Positions 40,683-47,607 of a stretch of 47,607 bases of DNA are shown one piece after another. This DNA is from Streptomyces cucumeris (GTDB lineage Bacteria; Actinomycetota; Actinomycetes; Streptomycetales; Streptomycetaceae). Below the pieces are notes generated by a model. The model did no database searches. It was given only the letters and a program-made list of their open reading frames with translations, and was not told where the DNA came from. Every line of letters starts with the position of its first letter. Positions within the stretch are counted from its first letter, which is position 1. The stretch covers positions 51,802 to 99,408 of the forward strand of contig NZ_JANCLX010000034.1 of the NCBI RefSeq assembly GCF_024295805.1, given 5' to 3'. Made by a program: the position numbers and the translations under genes.

Positions 40683-41098
40683 CCACGCATGACCCATCCA
40701 CATCCGCCGCGGCGGCGGGGCGTCCGCCGACGCCCGTCGTGGACCGGATGCGGGCCCAGGGCGCCTGGAATCCGCTCTGGGACGGCCTGTCGGACATGGA
40801 TCCGGTCTGGACCGAGCAGTTCATGGCGATGGCCATGGAGCCATGGACGAGCGGTGTGCTGGAGCCGAGGTTCATCGAACTGCTCTGCATCGCCGTGGAC
40901 GCCTCGGCCACGCATATGTACGGGCCCGGTGTACAGCGCCACATCCGTGCCGCACTGGACCTCGGCGCCACCCCCGAGGAGATCCTGACGGTCCTCAAAC
41001 TGACCACCCTGGTCGGCGTCCACGCCTGCAACGTCGGCGTACCGCTCCTGGTGGAGGAGCTCGCCGCACGCGAGAAGCACACCGACGAACCCAACTGA
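40679..41098 (+). CDS. Carboxymuconolactone-decarboxylase-like (CMD/AhpD fold) protein
   Basis: A 139-aa protein with the all-helical CMD fold: FIELLCIAVDASATHMYGPGVQRHIRAALDLGATPEEILTVLKL-like core (read in segments). It has C69 and several histidines but no CxxC redox pair, so it is not an AhpD-like peroxidase. CMD members decarboxylate, isomerise or act as non-enzymatic helpers. It overlaps the MFS gene by ATGA and is followed by BKACE, so it may process an intermediate of the same pathway. Confidence 0.82.
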   Translation: MTTHDPSTSAAAAGRPPTPVVDRMRAQGAWNPLWDGLSDMDPVWTEQFMAMAMEPWTSGVLEPRFIELLCIAVDASATHMYGPGVQRHIRAALDLGATPEEILTVLKLTTLVGVHACNVGVPLLVEELAAREKHTDEPN

Positions 41099-41140
41099 CC
41101 CGGCTTCGCCATCCCGTTCACCCTCACACGGAGGCACGAC

Positions 41141-42220
41141 ATGCACTTCCTCGACGACTCACTGCTGCCCGAGAACCAGGAGAAGCTGGTCATCCAGGTC
41201 GCCCCCTACGGGCCCGAGTGGCTGCCGGGCGACAGCGACGACATCCCGGTGACCATGGACGAGCAGGTCCAGAAGGCGGTGGACTGCTACAACGCCGGTG
41301 CGCAACTGCTCCACATCCACGTACGCGAACTGGACGGCCGCGGCTCGAAGCGGCTGTCGATGTTCAACGAGCTGATCGGGCGGCTGCGCGAGGCCGTACC
41401 GGAGATGATCCTGCAGGTCGGCGGGTCCATCTCGTTCGCCCCCGAGAAGGAGGGCGACGCGGCGAAGTGGCTGGACTGGGACACCCGCCACATGCTGGCC
41501 GAACTCGACCCGAAACCGGACCAGGTCACCATCGCGATCAACACCGTCCAGATGAACGTGGTCGAGCTGCTGACCCAGGACGACATCGCGGGCACGTCCA
41601 TACAGAACCCGCTGCTCCACAAGGCTTACCGGGACCTGGTGAGCGAAGCGGGCCCCGAGTTCTATCTGGAACACCTCAAGCGGCTGACCGCAGGCGGCAT
41701 CCAGCCCCACTTCATGCTCGCCAACCTGCCGCAGCTGGAAACCGTCGAGAGGCTGATCCGCGCCGGTGTCTACACCGGGCCGGTCAACCTCAACTACGTG
41801 GCCATCGGCGGCGGTGCCTCCGCGACCCACCCGGCCGACCTCGTCGAGTTCGCCCGCCGGACCCCCGACGGCGCCGTGCTCACGATCGAGAGCATCATGC
41901 GCTCCACGCTCCCGATGAACGCCATCGCCATCGCGCTGGGCCTGCACGTCCGCGTCGGCATCGAGGACAACCTCTGGTCCCCGCGCAAGGAGCGCTTCAC
42001 CTCCGTCCAGCAGGTCGAGCAGGTGGTCCGGATCGCCGATGAACTCGGCCGGGACATCGCCACCGCACAGGAGGCCAAGCGCATCTACCGGATCGGCGAG
42101 TACTGGACCGGCGCCGACGAGACGCTGGAGTACCTGGGCCTGCCGCCCAACCGCCGCCCCGGCGAGCGCGGTGTCCCACTGCGCCACCCGGCCCCCTCGC
42201 CGGCCGACGCGCTCGTCTGA
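41141..42220 (+). CDS. Beta-keto acid cleavage enzyme (BKACE, DUF849)
   Basis: A 359-aa zinc enzyme of the BKACE family (former DUF849; includes 3-keto-5-aminohexanoate cleavage protein). The TIM-barrel metal ligands H58 and H60 (LHIHVRE), the glutamate E26 after APYG, and E275 in VGIEDN match the Kce zinc and catalytic positions. The family uses acetyl-CoA to cleave a beta-keto acid to acetoacetate and a new acyl-CoA. It is 50-80 residues longer than usual, mostly at the ends. A strong ribosome site (GGAGG) precedes the ATG. The operon partners are an importer and an acyl-CoA ligase. Confidence 0.9.
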   Translation: MHFLDDSLLPENQEKLVIQVAPYGPEWLPGDSDDIPVTMDEQVQKAVDCYNAGAQLLHIHVRELDGRGSKRLSMFNELIGRLREAVPEMILQVGGSISFAPEKEGDAAKWLDWDTRHMLAELDPKPDQVTIAINTVQMNVVELLTQDDIAGTSIQNPLLHKAYRDLVSEAGPEFYLEHLKRLTAGGIQPHFMLANLPQLETVERLIRAGVYTGPVNLNYVAIGGGASATHPADLVEFARRTPDGAVLTIESIMRSTLPMNAIAIALGLHVRVGIEDNLWSPRKERFTSVQQVEQVVRIADELGRDIATAQEAKRIYRIGEYWTGADETLEYLGLPPNRRPGERGVPLRHPAPSPADALV

Positions 42221-42316
42221 CGACCAGGACCGAACCGCACCACACGGCCGGGCCGCTTCCCCGCTCCCCTCGGGACGCGGCCCGGCCGTCTCATCCATGG
42301 ACAGCACGGAGGCCAG

Positions 42317-43882
42317 ATGCTCAACCTCGCCATCATGCTGGAGCACACCTCCCGGACCACTCCCGACCGCGACGCGGTGGTGTCCGGCGACCGCTCCCTC
42401 AGTTACGCCCGGCTCGACGCCGCCGCCAACCAGGTGGCCAACCTGCTGGTCTCCCGTGGAATCCGCCCCGGTGAGAAAGTGGCGCTGTCATGCCCCAACA
42501 TCGTGGAATTCCCGGTCGTCTACTACGGGATCCTCAAAGCCGGTGCCGTCGTGGTCCCGCTGAACACGTTGCTCAAGAGCCGGGAGATCGCCTACCACCT
42601 CCGTGACTCCGACGCCCGCGCCTACTTCTGCTTCGAGGGCACCTCACAGCTCCCCCTGGGCCGCGAAGGCTGGGACGGCTTCTCCCGGGTCGACGAGTGC
42701 CGGGAGTTCTTCCTCATCACCACGGAGCCTGAGGAACCGCCTGCGGGCGGCCGGTCATCGGCCCCGAACCCGCCGCGGACGCTCGCGAGCGCGCTCGCCG
42801 GACAGAGCACCGAGTTCGCCACCGTCGTCACCAGTCCCGAGGACACCGCCGTCATCCTCTACACCTCCGGCACCACCGGGCAGCCCAAGGGCGCGCAGCT
42901 CACCCACGGCAACATGGCGCTCAACGCGCTGACGTGCCACAAGCTCTTCGGCGAGATCGAGCGGGATGTCCATCTGATCACCTTGCCGCTGTTCCATTCC
43001 TTCGGCCAGACCGTGCAGATGAACGCCGGCCTGGCCTCCGGTTCCACCCTGGTCCTGATGCCGCGGTTCGACGCCCGCGACGCACTGGCACTGATGCGCC
43101 GCGATCAGGTCACCTTCTTCACCGGGGTGCCGACCATGTACGGGGCGCTGCTCGACCACCCCGCCGCCGAGCCCGACATCGCGGCCATCACCGGACGGCT
43201 GCGCATCGCCGTCTCCGGTGGCGCGCCACTGCCCGTCGAGATCCACCGCCGGTTCGTGCGCCGCTTCGGCATCACCATCCGGGAGGGCTACGGCCTGTCG
43301 GAGACCAGCCCGGTGGCAACCTTCACCCCACCCGGGGCCAAGGCCAGACCGGGTTCGATCGGCACACCTGTATGGGGCGTCCAGGTCGAACTCGTACGCC
43401 CCGACTGGACCCCGGTCGGGCCCGGCGAGGTCGGCGAGATCGCGATCCGCGGCCACAACGTCATGAGCGGCTACTTCCGCCGCCCCGAGGCCACCGCCGA
43501 GGTGATCCGCGACGGCTGGTTCCGCACCGGCGACCTGGCCGGCCGCGACGAAGACGGCTGGCTCTACATCGTCGACCGGGCCAAGGACATGATCATCCGT
43601 GGCGGTTTCAACGTCTACCCGCGCGAGATCGAGGAGGTGCTCCTCTCCCACCCGGCCGTCAGCATGGCCGCCGTCGTCGGCGTCCCCCACCCCACCCACG
43701 GCGAGGAGGCGAAAGCGTACGTCGTCCCCGTACCCGGCACCCGGACCACCGCGGACGACCTCGTGGCCTGGTGCCGCGCCACCATGGCCGGCTACAAGTA
43801 CCCACGCCTGGTCGAGTTCCGGCAGACCCTCCCCATGAACGCCACCGGCAAGATCCTCAAGCGCGAGCTGCGCACGGAATGA
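42317..43882 (+). CDS. Acyl-CoA synthetase (ANL superfamily)
   Basis: A 521-aa AMP-forming ligase. ATP loop LYTSGTTGQPKGAQLTHG (about 181-198), GYGLSETSPVATF, the GDLAGRDEDGWLYIVDR hinge, and the C-terminal MNATGKILKREL with catalytic K512. It activates a carboxylate to the CoA thioester; the sequence resembles medium/long-chain acyl or aryl-CoA ligases, so the substrate is open. It is the fourth gene of the operon, with GGAGG before the ATG. It would supply or trap acyl-CoA for the BKACE step. Confidence 0.92.
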   Translation: MLNLAIMLEHTSRTTPDRDAVVSGDRSLSYARLDAAANQVANLLVSRGIRPGEKVALSCPNIVEFPVVYYGILKAGAVVVPLNTLLKSREIAYHLRDSDARAYFCFEGTSQLPLGREGWDGFSRVDECREFFLITTEPEEPPAGGRSSAPNPPRTLASALAGQSTEFATVVTSPEDTAVILYTSGTTGQPKGAQLTHGNMALNALTCHKLFGEIERDVHLITLPLFHSFGQTVQMNAGLASGSTLVLMPRFDARDALALMRRDQVTFFTGVPTMYGALLDHPAAEPDIAAITGRLRIAVSGGAPLPVEIHRRFVRRFGITIREGYGLSETSPVATFTPPGAKARPGSIGTPVWGVQVELVRPDWTPVGPGEVGEIAIRGHNVMSGYFRRPEATAEVIRDGWFRTGDLAGRDEDGWLYIVDRAKDMIIRGGFNVYPREIEEVLLSHPAVSMAAVVGVPHPTHGEEAKAYVVPVPGTRTTADDLVAWCRATMAGYKYPRLVEFRQTLPMNATGKILKRELRTE

Positions 43883-43896
43883 CCACCGCTCTGAGC

Positions 43897-44583
43897 TCAG
43901 TGGTTCGCCCGTTCCTCACCCTCTGACACCGGTTTCGCCGCGGCCAGTTGATGGGTGATCTCCTCGGCGGTCAGCACGAGTGCGAAGCCCTTGCGCAGGA
44001 CGGCGAGTTCGGGTTCCTGCCGGGACTCCTCATCGGTGGCGGTGACATCGGATCCGAAGACGACCTGGTAGCCGCGTTCATATGCCTGCCGGGCCGTGGT
44101 GCCGCAGCAGTAGTTGGTGAGCGTTCCCGTGACGATGACCGTGTCGCGGTCGAGGTTGCGCAGTATCGTGTCGAGCGGTGTGTCGTAGAACGCTCCGTAG
44201 GAGGGCTTGCGGATCACAACCTCGTCCGCGTGGCGGCCCATGGGGGCCCACACCTCGGCGGGGCCCGGCCGGCGCCAGTCGGTATCGGCGTGCGGGAGGA
44301 ACCGCAGGGCATACGGGCGGTCCAGTCCGAGATGGGTGTCGTCGAAGATGGTCCAGATCACCGGAACGGAGGCGGCCCGGCATGCTTCGGCCAGTCGGCG
44401 GAGCCGGGGCGCCATCCGGGTGGCCGCGGGCACCCAGTAGGGACTCCAGCCGGGCCGGACGAATTCGTCCTGCATATCGATGACCAGCAGCGCCGCCCGT
44501 TCGGGCCGTACGTCGAACGATGCCCGGCCACGCTCGTAAGCGTCGTGCGCCCGCGCGGTCACCCATTCCTCGGTGTACGTCAT
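43897..44583 (-). CDS. Isochorismatase-family cysteine hydrolase
   Basis: A 228-aa hydrolase of the isochorismatase-like fold. The catalytic triad D36 (VIDMQDEF), K126 (VIRKPSYGAFYDT) and C159 (TNYCCGTTARQA) is complete, so it is a cysteine amidase or hydrolase of the nicotinamidase / N-carbamoyl type, not a Cys-less isochorismatase. The substrate is unknown. It converges on the acyl-CoA ligase and diverges from a PadR regulator; a 26-bp palindrome sits between them. The ribosome site is AGGGGG before ATG 44583. Confidence 0.9.
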   Translation of the reverse strand: MTYTEEWVTARAHDAYERGRASFDVRPERAALLVIDMQDEFVRPGWSPYWVPAATRMAPRLRRLAEACRAASVPVIWTIFDDTHLGLDRPYALRFLPHADTDWRRPGPAEVWAPMGRHADEVVIRKPSYGAFYDTPLDTILRNLDRDTVIVTGTLTNYCCGTTARQAYERGYQVVFGSDVTATDEESRQEPELAVLRKGFALVLTAEEITHQLAAAKPVSEGEERANH

Positions 44584-44596
44584 CCCCGCCCCCTAT

Positions 44597-44622
44597 ATCG
44601 ATTCGAGGTACCTCGGTTCGAT
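44597..44622. promoter_or_regulatory. 26-bp near-palindrome, likely PadR operator
   Basis: Arms ATCGA and TCGAT enclose the perfect core CGAGGTACCTCG; 22 of 26 positions are symmetric. It lies in the 55-bp gap between the divergent isochorismatase-like and PadR genes, so one dimer would block both promoters. Confidence 0.75.
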
Positions 44623-44638
44623 GTGCGAGAGTAGCAGC

Positions 44639-45151
44639 ATGCTCGAACTCGCGATCCTGGGATTCCTGGCCGAGGGGCCACTGCACGGCTATCAACTGCG
44701 CCACCGGATAGCCCACTTGTCCGGCCACGCCCGGCCGGTCAGTGACGGCAGCCTCTACCCGGCGATCAACCGGCTGGTCAATGCCGGGCTGCTCGACCGG
44801 CAGACCGAACCGGGCGCCTCGGCCGCCCAGCGGCACACCCTGAGCGTGACCGACACCGGCCACCGCGAACTACTGCGCCGACTGCGGGATGCCAACGGTC
44901 TGGACATCAGCGACAGCACCCGCTACTTCACGGTCCTGGCCTTCCTCTCCCTGCTGCCCGACACCGCTGATCAGCACGCGGTACTGCGCCGTCGGCTGGA
45001 ATTCCTGGAGCAGCCCGCGAGCTTCTTCCATGACGGTGACCGGCCACTGAGCGCCGACGACACCGACGATCCCTACCGGCGCGGCATGCTGACCATCGCC
45101 CGCGCCACCAGCCGCGCGGAGAAGTCCTGGCTTCGCGAGGTGTTGGCCTGA
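44639..45151 (+). CDS. PadR-family transcriptional regulator
   Basis: A 170-aa PadR protein: N-terminal winged helix (LELAILGFLAEGPLHGYQLRHRI, SDGSLYPAINRLVNAGLL) and a C-terminal dimerisation helix pair (about 95-170). It likely represses the divergent isochorismatase-like gene and itself through the palindrome upstream, and would be released by a phenolic or other small ligand. The start is taken at ATG 44639, just before the conserved LELAILGFL; ATGs at 44621 and 44573 are upstream alternatives, but they would fall in the operator. Confidence 0.92.
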   Translation: MLELAILGFLAEGPLHGYQLRHRIAHLSGHARPVSDGSLYPAINRLVNAGLLDRQTEPGASAAQRHTLSVTDTGHRELLRRLRDANGLDISDSTRYFTVLAFLSLLPDTADQHAVLRRRLEFLEQPASFFHDGDRPLSADDTDDPYRRGMLTIARATSRAEKSWLREVLA

Positions 45152-45254
45152 CACCGCGCCGACACCTCGCAGGCAGCCCCCGAGGCACGCCAAAGCGATG
45201 CCGGATTCTGCCTACGGCTGTTCCCACTCCCCACACGCGCTAGCGTCGGGTCTC

Positions 45255-45776
45255 ATGATCGTATGGCTCAACGGCACCCACGGCGCGGGCAAGACGACGA
45301 CCAGTGCGCATGTGCAGCAGCTGATCCCGGATTCGCGGGTGTTCGACGCCGAGAAGGTCGGCGAGACACTCATGGACATCACACCGAGCCTGCCCTGGAC
45401 GGGAAACTTCCAGCACTGGCCGCCGTGGCGGCCGCTCGTCGTGGAGACTGCCCGCCACGTTCTCGACTACACCGGCGGCACCCTGGTGATGCCGATGACG
45501 GTCCTGGTCGAGCAGTACTGGCGGGAGATCAGCACCGGCCTCGCCGAACATGCCATTCCGGTGCGGCACTTCGTTCTGCACGCCGACCAGGACACCCTCC
45601 GTGGACGTATCGAGGGGGACACTCTGCTCGGCCCCTCCCCCTTCCGTCTTCAACACCTCGAGCCCTACGCCGAGGCGGCCCGCACATGGCTGCACGCCGA
45701 GGCCGAGGTCGTCGACACCACACACCTCACACCGGCCCAGGCCGCCCTGCAGATCGCGAAGGCCGTCACGGGGTGA
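45255..45776 (+). CDS. P-loop NTPase / small-molecule kinase-like protein
   Basis: A 173-aa AAA_33-like kinase-fold protein with Walker A GTHGAGKTT (7-15) and a probable lid/base-binding region ending DTTHLTPAQAA. Homologues include tunicamycin-resistance and shikimate-kinase-like ATP-binding proteins, so phosphorylation of a small molecule is possible; the substrate is unknown. The ATG at 45255 is preceded by TAGCGT (45241-45246), 8 nt away, so the mRNA is likely leaderless. It is a single-gene unit. Confidence 0.85.
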   Translation: MIVWLNGTHGAGKTTTSAHVQQLIPDSRVFDAEKVGETLMDITPSLPWTGNFQHWPPWRPLVVETARHVLDYTGGTLVMPMTVLVEQYWREISTGLAEHAIPVRHFVLHADQDTLRGRIEGDTLLGPSPFRLQHLEPYAEAARTWLHAEAEVVDTTHLTPAQAALQIAKAVTG

Positions 45777-45853
45777 GCCGCCCGGCGGCCCCGGCGGATG
45801 GACGCAGCGCCCTCGCCCGTGCGCCGGGGCATGGCGGAAGTGATGTCAACCCG

Positions 45854-46174
45854 TCACAGACCGGCGATGTCCCCGGCCCCCCGGGACACGGAGTCGAGCG
45901 CGTCCACGACGGCGTTGTGCCGCCTCGCGCGCGCCGCCCGCTCCGCCGGCACCAGCCGCGCGGCGACCTGCACGGCGTAGGCGTCCGGGTCACCGAAGGC
46001 AGTCCGCGGGTGCTCTCCCGTCTCCGCGTAGTGCGCCGTGAGCTCCTTGACCGCCTGGAGCACGACGGCCCGGTCCGCACCCGGCTGCATGGCCAGCCGG
46101 ACCTGGAGACGCGCCATCCACTTCTCGCGGTCCTTCTCCCTCGCCTTTTCCGCCTTCTGGTCCTTCTTCGCCAT
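45854..46174 (-). CDS. Hypothetical protein, 106 aa
   Basis: I do not recognise a family. The protein starts with a very charged KKDQKAEKAREKDREKW helix, followed by a helical region (LAMQPGADRAVVLQAVKELTAHYAETG) and a short YAVQVAARLVP segment. ATG 46174 has GGGAGAG upstream. Its high lysine/arginine content and small size suggest a small conserved actinomycete protein. Confidence 0.65.
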   Translation of the reverse strand: MAKKDQKAEKAREKDREKWMARLQVRLAMQPGADRAVVLQAVKELTAHYAETGEHPRTAFGDPDAYAVQVAARLVPAERAARARRHNAVVDALDSVSRGAGDIAGL

Positions 46175-46255
46175 GTGCTCTCCCGGGTGATCGGCAGCCG
46201 TCCGTCACGAAGTGGGACGTCAGAATTCCGCATCGGGTTGCGACAGCGGGTGCCG

Positions 46256-46510
46256 TCAGGCTCCCCGGCCCGGGGTGATCAGACCTGTCTCGTAGGCGAA
46301 GACGACGGCTTGGACGCGGTCGCGCAGGTCCAGCTTCGACAGGATGCGGCCGACGTGGCTCTTGATCGTGGTCGGGCTCAGGAACAGCCGGGAGACGAGT
46401 TCGGCGTTGCTGAGGCCCGTCGCGAGCAGGCGGAGCACCTCGAGTTCACGCAGGGTCAGGCCGGACAGATCGCGGTGCGGGGCGATGGTCCGCGGTCCGT
46501 CGCGCTTGGA
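46256..46510 (-). pseudogene. LuxR-type response regulator, C-terminal remnant
   Basis: Only the DNA-binding end remains (SGLTLRELEVLRLLATGLSNAELVSRLFLSPTTIKSHVGRILSKL, read in segments). The receiver domain is absent; upstream the frame runs into antisense of an FtsX-like gene. No start codon with a ribosome site belongs to it. The break lies around 46480-46535. It is a head-to-head scar like the one at 36058. Confidence 0.78.
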
Positions 46511-46519
46511 TGAATCCTT

Positions 46520-47010
46520 CGACACCTCGGGCGATGAGCTGGAGATCCACGCCGACATGGCGGACTTCCCATCGGCCGAGCCCAGTACGTTCCTCGTCGA
46601 GGTGAAGCGTGGTGTCCCGGCCGAGGAGTACGCCCACAGGCTCGCGGCGGCGGTGCGGCCGCTGGGCGGCGATGCCACGACCGTCCCCCCGGCGGAACAG
46701 AAGGGGGTCATCCTCATCATGGACGCGATGGCGGTGCTGCTCACCCTGATGCTGGCCTGCGTGGCCGGCCTCGGCGTACTCAACTCCGTCCTCCTCGGCA
46801 CCCGAGAACGCGTCCACGCCCTGGGCGTCTGCAAGGGCGATCGGGGCGCGCCGTGGGCACCGGCATGCCGTCACCGGTCTCGATGTGTTCACGCTGGTCC
46901 ACCTTCTCCTGCTGGGGCTGGGAGGCGTCGTGCTCGCGATGCTGGGCGCGCTGATCCCGGCCGGCTGGACGGCCAGGACCCGTACGGCAACAGCACTGCG
47001 CACCGAGTGA
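46520..47010 (+). pseudogene. FtsX-like ABC permease, C-terminal remnant with a frame break
   Basis: One frame shows the late part of a MacB/FtsX-type permease (PSTFLVEVKRGVPAEEY, ILIMDAMAVLLTLML, LGVLNSVLLGTRERVHALGVCK, 46560-46838). A second frame shows the last helix and tail (LDVFTLVHLLLLGLGG, LGALIPAGWTARTRTATALRTE-stop at 47010). The family would have a membrane segment between these blocks that is absent, so I infer an internal deletion plus loss of the 5' part. It cannot make a working permease. Confidence 0.75.
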
Positions 47011-47052
47011 CCTCGGGCGGCGCGCCACGCCGTCCGGTCGCCGTGGCGCGAT

Positions 47053-47483
47053 TCAGGCGATGAGCAGACGCAGGCCGAGATCTGCCGCGTCGAGGTCGGC
47101 GAGGTCGCTGTTGCGCTCGGCCCACCGGCCGGAGGCGAGATCGTCGCCGAGGCTTCGCACCGCCCGCCGTTCGGCGTCCGGACCGACCCTCGTCCACACC
47201 GACATCGCACGGCGCACACGGTCCTCCAGATACGCTCCCGGCCGACGCCAGTACGCCTCGAACAGGCCGTCGGCGCAGTCCCAGGGAATGGGCACCGGCT
47301 CAGCGCGCGCTCCGATGGCGTCGGCCATCCCGGCGAGCGAGGGAAACCCCGCGAGCACGGCGGTGAACTCGGGCAGGTAGTCGCGGGTGAGCCAGAACCG
47401 GTCCTTCCATCCGGGCTCGTCGGTGTCGAAGGTGAGCACCACCACGCGGCGGGCCACGCGCCGCATCTCGCGCAGCCCCGCTA
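47053..47483 (-). pseudogene. SAM-dependent methyltransferase, 3' part cut by an IS
   Basis: The frame gives the C-terminal half of a class I methyltransferase (LREMRRVARRVVVLTFDTDEPGW, then a helical tail to LGLRLLIA). The SAM-binding N-terminal part would lie to the right but is interrupted by the IS end at 47484, so this gene is disrupted. The apparent Met at 47466 is internal to the domain. Confidence 0.78.
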
Positions 47484-47607
47484 GGCCGTTTCTTACGGAT
47501 CACCTCGCGGCCCAGATGTGGATGGCCGCGAGGTGGAGTGCGGCCTGGTAGACGGTTGCGGTCTTGTCGTAGCGCGTGGCGAGGCCGCGCCACTGCTTGA
47601 GGCGGTT
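47484..47607 (-). mobile_element. End of a second IS5-type element, cut by window edge
   Basis: The region from GGCCGTTTCTTACGGATCA (47484-47502) to the right edge encodes a transposase end. TA (47482-47483) precedes it, the same target as the first IS, but the ends differ, so it is a different element. Confidence 0.8.
47500..47607 (-). CDS. IS5-family transposase, C-terminal fragment (edge)
   Basis: About 35 residues are visible: NRLKQWRGLATRYDKTATVYQ, then AALHLAAIHIWAAR-stop. This is the conserved end of IS5/IS427-type transposases, similar to NRLKQSRAVATRYDK in the complete element at 9.5 kb. The rest lies outside the window. Confidence 0.85.
   Translation of the reverse strand, partial: NRLKQWRGLATRYDKTATVYQAALHLAAIHIWAAR

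Overview
The window is high-GC actinomycete DNA, most likely from Streptomyces or a close relative. This is inferred from the very strong third-position GC bias, the many GTG starts, leaderless promoters, an ABC sugar importer with no ATPase of its own, and the protein families seen. No rRNA, tRNA or CRISPR array was found. The stretches at 1-87, 29395-29505 and 33281-33392 are almost pure G/C runs and are probably badly resolved hairpins.

Layout. 0.1-3.7 kb: a small hypothetical gene, then a CPBP membrane protein, a NarL-type sensor kinase and its response regulator in one minus-strand operon. 3.8-9.5 kb: a DinB/maleylpyruvate-isomerase-like protein, an alpha/beta hydrolase, a MocR regulator divergent from an MFS transporter, and two small hypothetical genes. 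9.5-10.5 kb: a complete IS5-family element with 19-bp inverted repeats, inserted at a TA where two convergent genes met. It replaced the end of a LysR gene with an IS-encoded tail. 10.4-13.3 kb: LysR, a zinc alcohol dehydrogenase and an NAD(P)-binding protein.

13.3-28.2 kb is the main functional locus, a sugar / sugar-acid utilisation cluster. A mannonate-dehydratase-like enolase and a 2-keto-3-deoxygluconate kinase lie on the minus strand, followed by an IclR repressor. Divergent from the repressor is an operon for a lipoprotein sugar binder, two permeases, an extended SDR, a KDPG-type aldolase, a mutarotase, a classical SDR, a glucarate-dehydratase-like enolase and a secreted two-domain beta-helix protein. 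A lactonase-like propeller follows. Together these could form a route from oligosaccharide to imported sugar, oxidation, lactone opening, dehydration, phosphorylation, and cleavage to pyruvate and glyceraldehyde 3-phosphate. The true substrate is not known.

28.2-34.7 kb: a DUF4232-like lipoprotein, two small secreted proteins, an O-methyltransferase, argG with an ARG-box-like palindrome on a leaderless promoter, and a SpoIIE-type phosphatase. 34.7-38.1 kb: a MerR regulator, then a head-to-head scar where a hydrolase and a MurG-like glycosyltransferase both lack their 5' ends, then an NDP-sugar dehydratase. 38.1-45.2 kb: an AraC regulator divergent from an MFS / CMD-like / BKACE / acyl-CoA ligase operon that looks like a beta-keto acid or carboxylate utilisation unit, then an isochorismatase-like hydrolase divergent from a PadR regulator over a 26-bp palindrome. 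45.2-47.6 kb: a P-loop protein, a hypothetical gene, and a decayed zone (LuxR tail, FtsX-like remnant, truncated methyltransferase) ending in a second IS5-type element cut by the window edge.
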